Program-made: the position numbers and the translations under genes | The notes under the pieces: generated by a model | Told to the model about the DNA's origin: nothing | The model's input: the letters and a program-made list of their open reading frames with translations, nothing else | The model's database searches: none | NCBI GenBank assembly: GCA_020341875.1 | Contig: CP070839.1 | Span: 1,159,845 to 1,165,271 of the forward strand | DNA from: Candidatus Zixiibacteriota bacterium | Lineage (GTDB): Bacteria; Zixibacteria; MSB-5A5; SM1-73 | Length of the DNA: 5,427 nucleotides | Direction of reading: 5' to 3' | In this document: piece by piece, positions 5,006 to 5,427 of the stretch | Layout of the letters: each line of letters opens with the position of its first letter | Numbering within the stretch: the first letter of the stretch is position 1

Positions 5006-5427
5006 ATGAAAAGGTATGTGTTACTCTCGCTGGCAGGAATAGTTCTTTTCCTGTCGGCAGGTTCTGTGGGGGCACAGTGCCCGGAGCAGCCCAACGACAA
5101 CGGGGTATGCGACACCCTTTATATCGAATGCTACGACCAGTTCAACTACACTCCCCCGCCCTGGCAGGTTCGTTTTCCCATGCTGATCACCAACGACATA
5201 CCCGATCCGGCCATAGACTCGATCTCGGGTATGGTCATACCCCTGACTTTTAGTTCCAGCAATCCAGCGGCAAATGCGTGGATAGATGGATATTACAACG
5301 GGGCTGCTGTGCATCCCTTGCAAGACCTTGAGCGGAGCGTCTTTCGCCATCTGCCCAGCATGGACGATCCCCAGATTCGCAACTGGATGATGGACTACTC
5401 CGAGACGGGTATGGGGCTGGAGTGGGA
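5006..5427 (+). CDS. Exported module protein, N-terminal part (array gene 3, cut by right edge)
   Basis: Open from ATG 5006 to the window end, 140 codons plus two bases. The spacer to gene 2 is 15 nt, with GGAGG followed by a GA-rich stretch. Residues 1-24 are a Sec signal peptide (MKRYVLLSLAG..., SVGA|Q or one residue later). The mature end starts with CPEQPNDNGVCD (25-36), shared with gene 2. It continues with the module landmarks TNDIPDPAIDSISGM (62-76), FRHLPSM (113-119) and NWMMDYSE (126-133). The rest of the module and a dockerin are expected beyond the edge but cannot be seen. Its body is closer to gene 1 (PPW.VR, DPQIRNWMMDYSE.G.GLEWD), while its N-terminus is closer to gene 2. Function unknown, as for its siblings. 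Confidence 0.88.
   Translation, partial: MKRYVLLSLAGIVLFLSAGSVGAQCPEQPNDNGVCDTLYIECYDQFNYTPPPWQVRFPMLITNDIPDPAIDSISGMVIPLTFSSSNPAANAWIDGYYNGAAVHPLQDLERSVFRHLPSMDDPQIRNWMMDYSETGMGLEW

Overview
The window looks like chromosomal DNA from an uncultivated bacterium. The best guess is an FCB-related candidate phylum (Zixibacteria-like). Two features suggest this: exported proteins with the adhesive 'SVFNDENLAAMTLPFRYG' style of beta-sandwich, and dockerin tails of the 'GDANGDG...VNYLYRGG...GDANCDG' type. This placement rests on remembered family style, not on a search.

Layout. Positions 1-515 (minus) hold the N-terminal part of an exported protein that runs off the left edge. Positions 585-1838 (minus) hold thiC, the HMP-phosphate synthase of thiamine biosynthesis, in its short form of 417 aa. 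It is the only housekeeping gene here. It has a sigma70-type promoter (1980-2008) and a leader of about 135 nt ending in an intrinsic terminator (1868-1889), preceded by a long hairpin (1891-1921). No THI-box (TPP riboswitch) consensus could be read in this leader, so the attenuator is of unidentified type. Positions 2009-2388 hold no convincing gene but contain several good inverted repeats.

A second promoter (2389-2416, plus) starts a structured 5' leader of about 200 nt. It then drives a same-strand tandem array of related exported proteins: 2621-3481 (one module plus dockerin), 3497-4990 (two modules plus dockerin) and 5006-5427 (one module, cut by the right edge). The genes are separated by nearly identical 15-nt all-purine spacers that carry the ribosome binding sites, so they are very probably co-transcribed. 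Four copies of one module of about 200 residues are visible, and the array probably continues to the right.

The module array is the most interesting content. It is a tandemly duplicated family with a fused two-module member, mosaic similarity among copies, and dockerin tails that differ almost only by silent changes. No cohesin, glycosidase or secretion machinery is visible, so the partner of the dockerins and the role of the modules remain open. No rRNA, tRNA, CRISPR array or insertion sequence was recognised.
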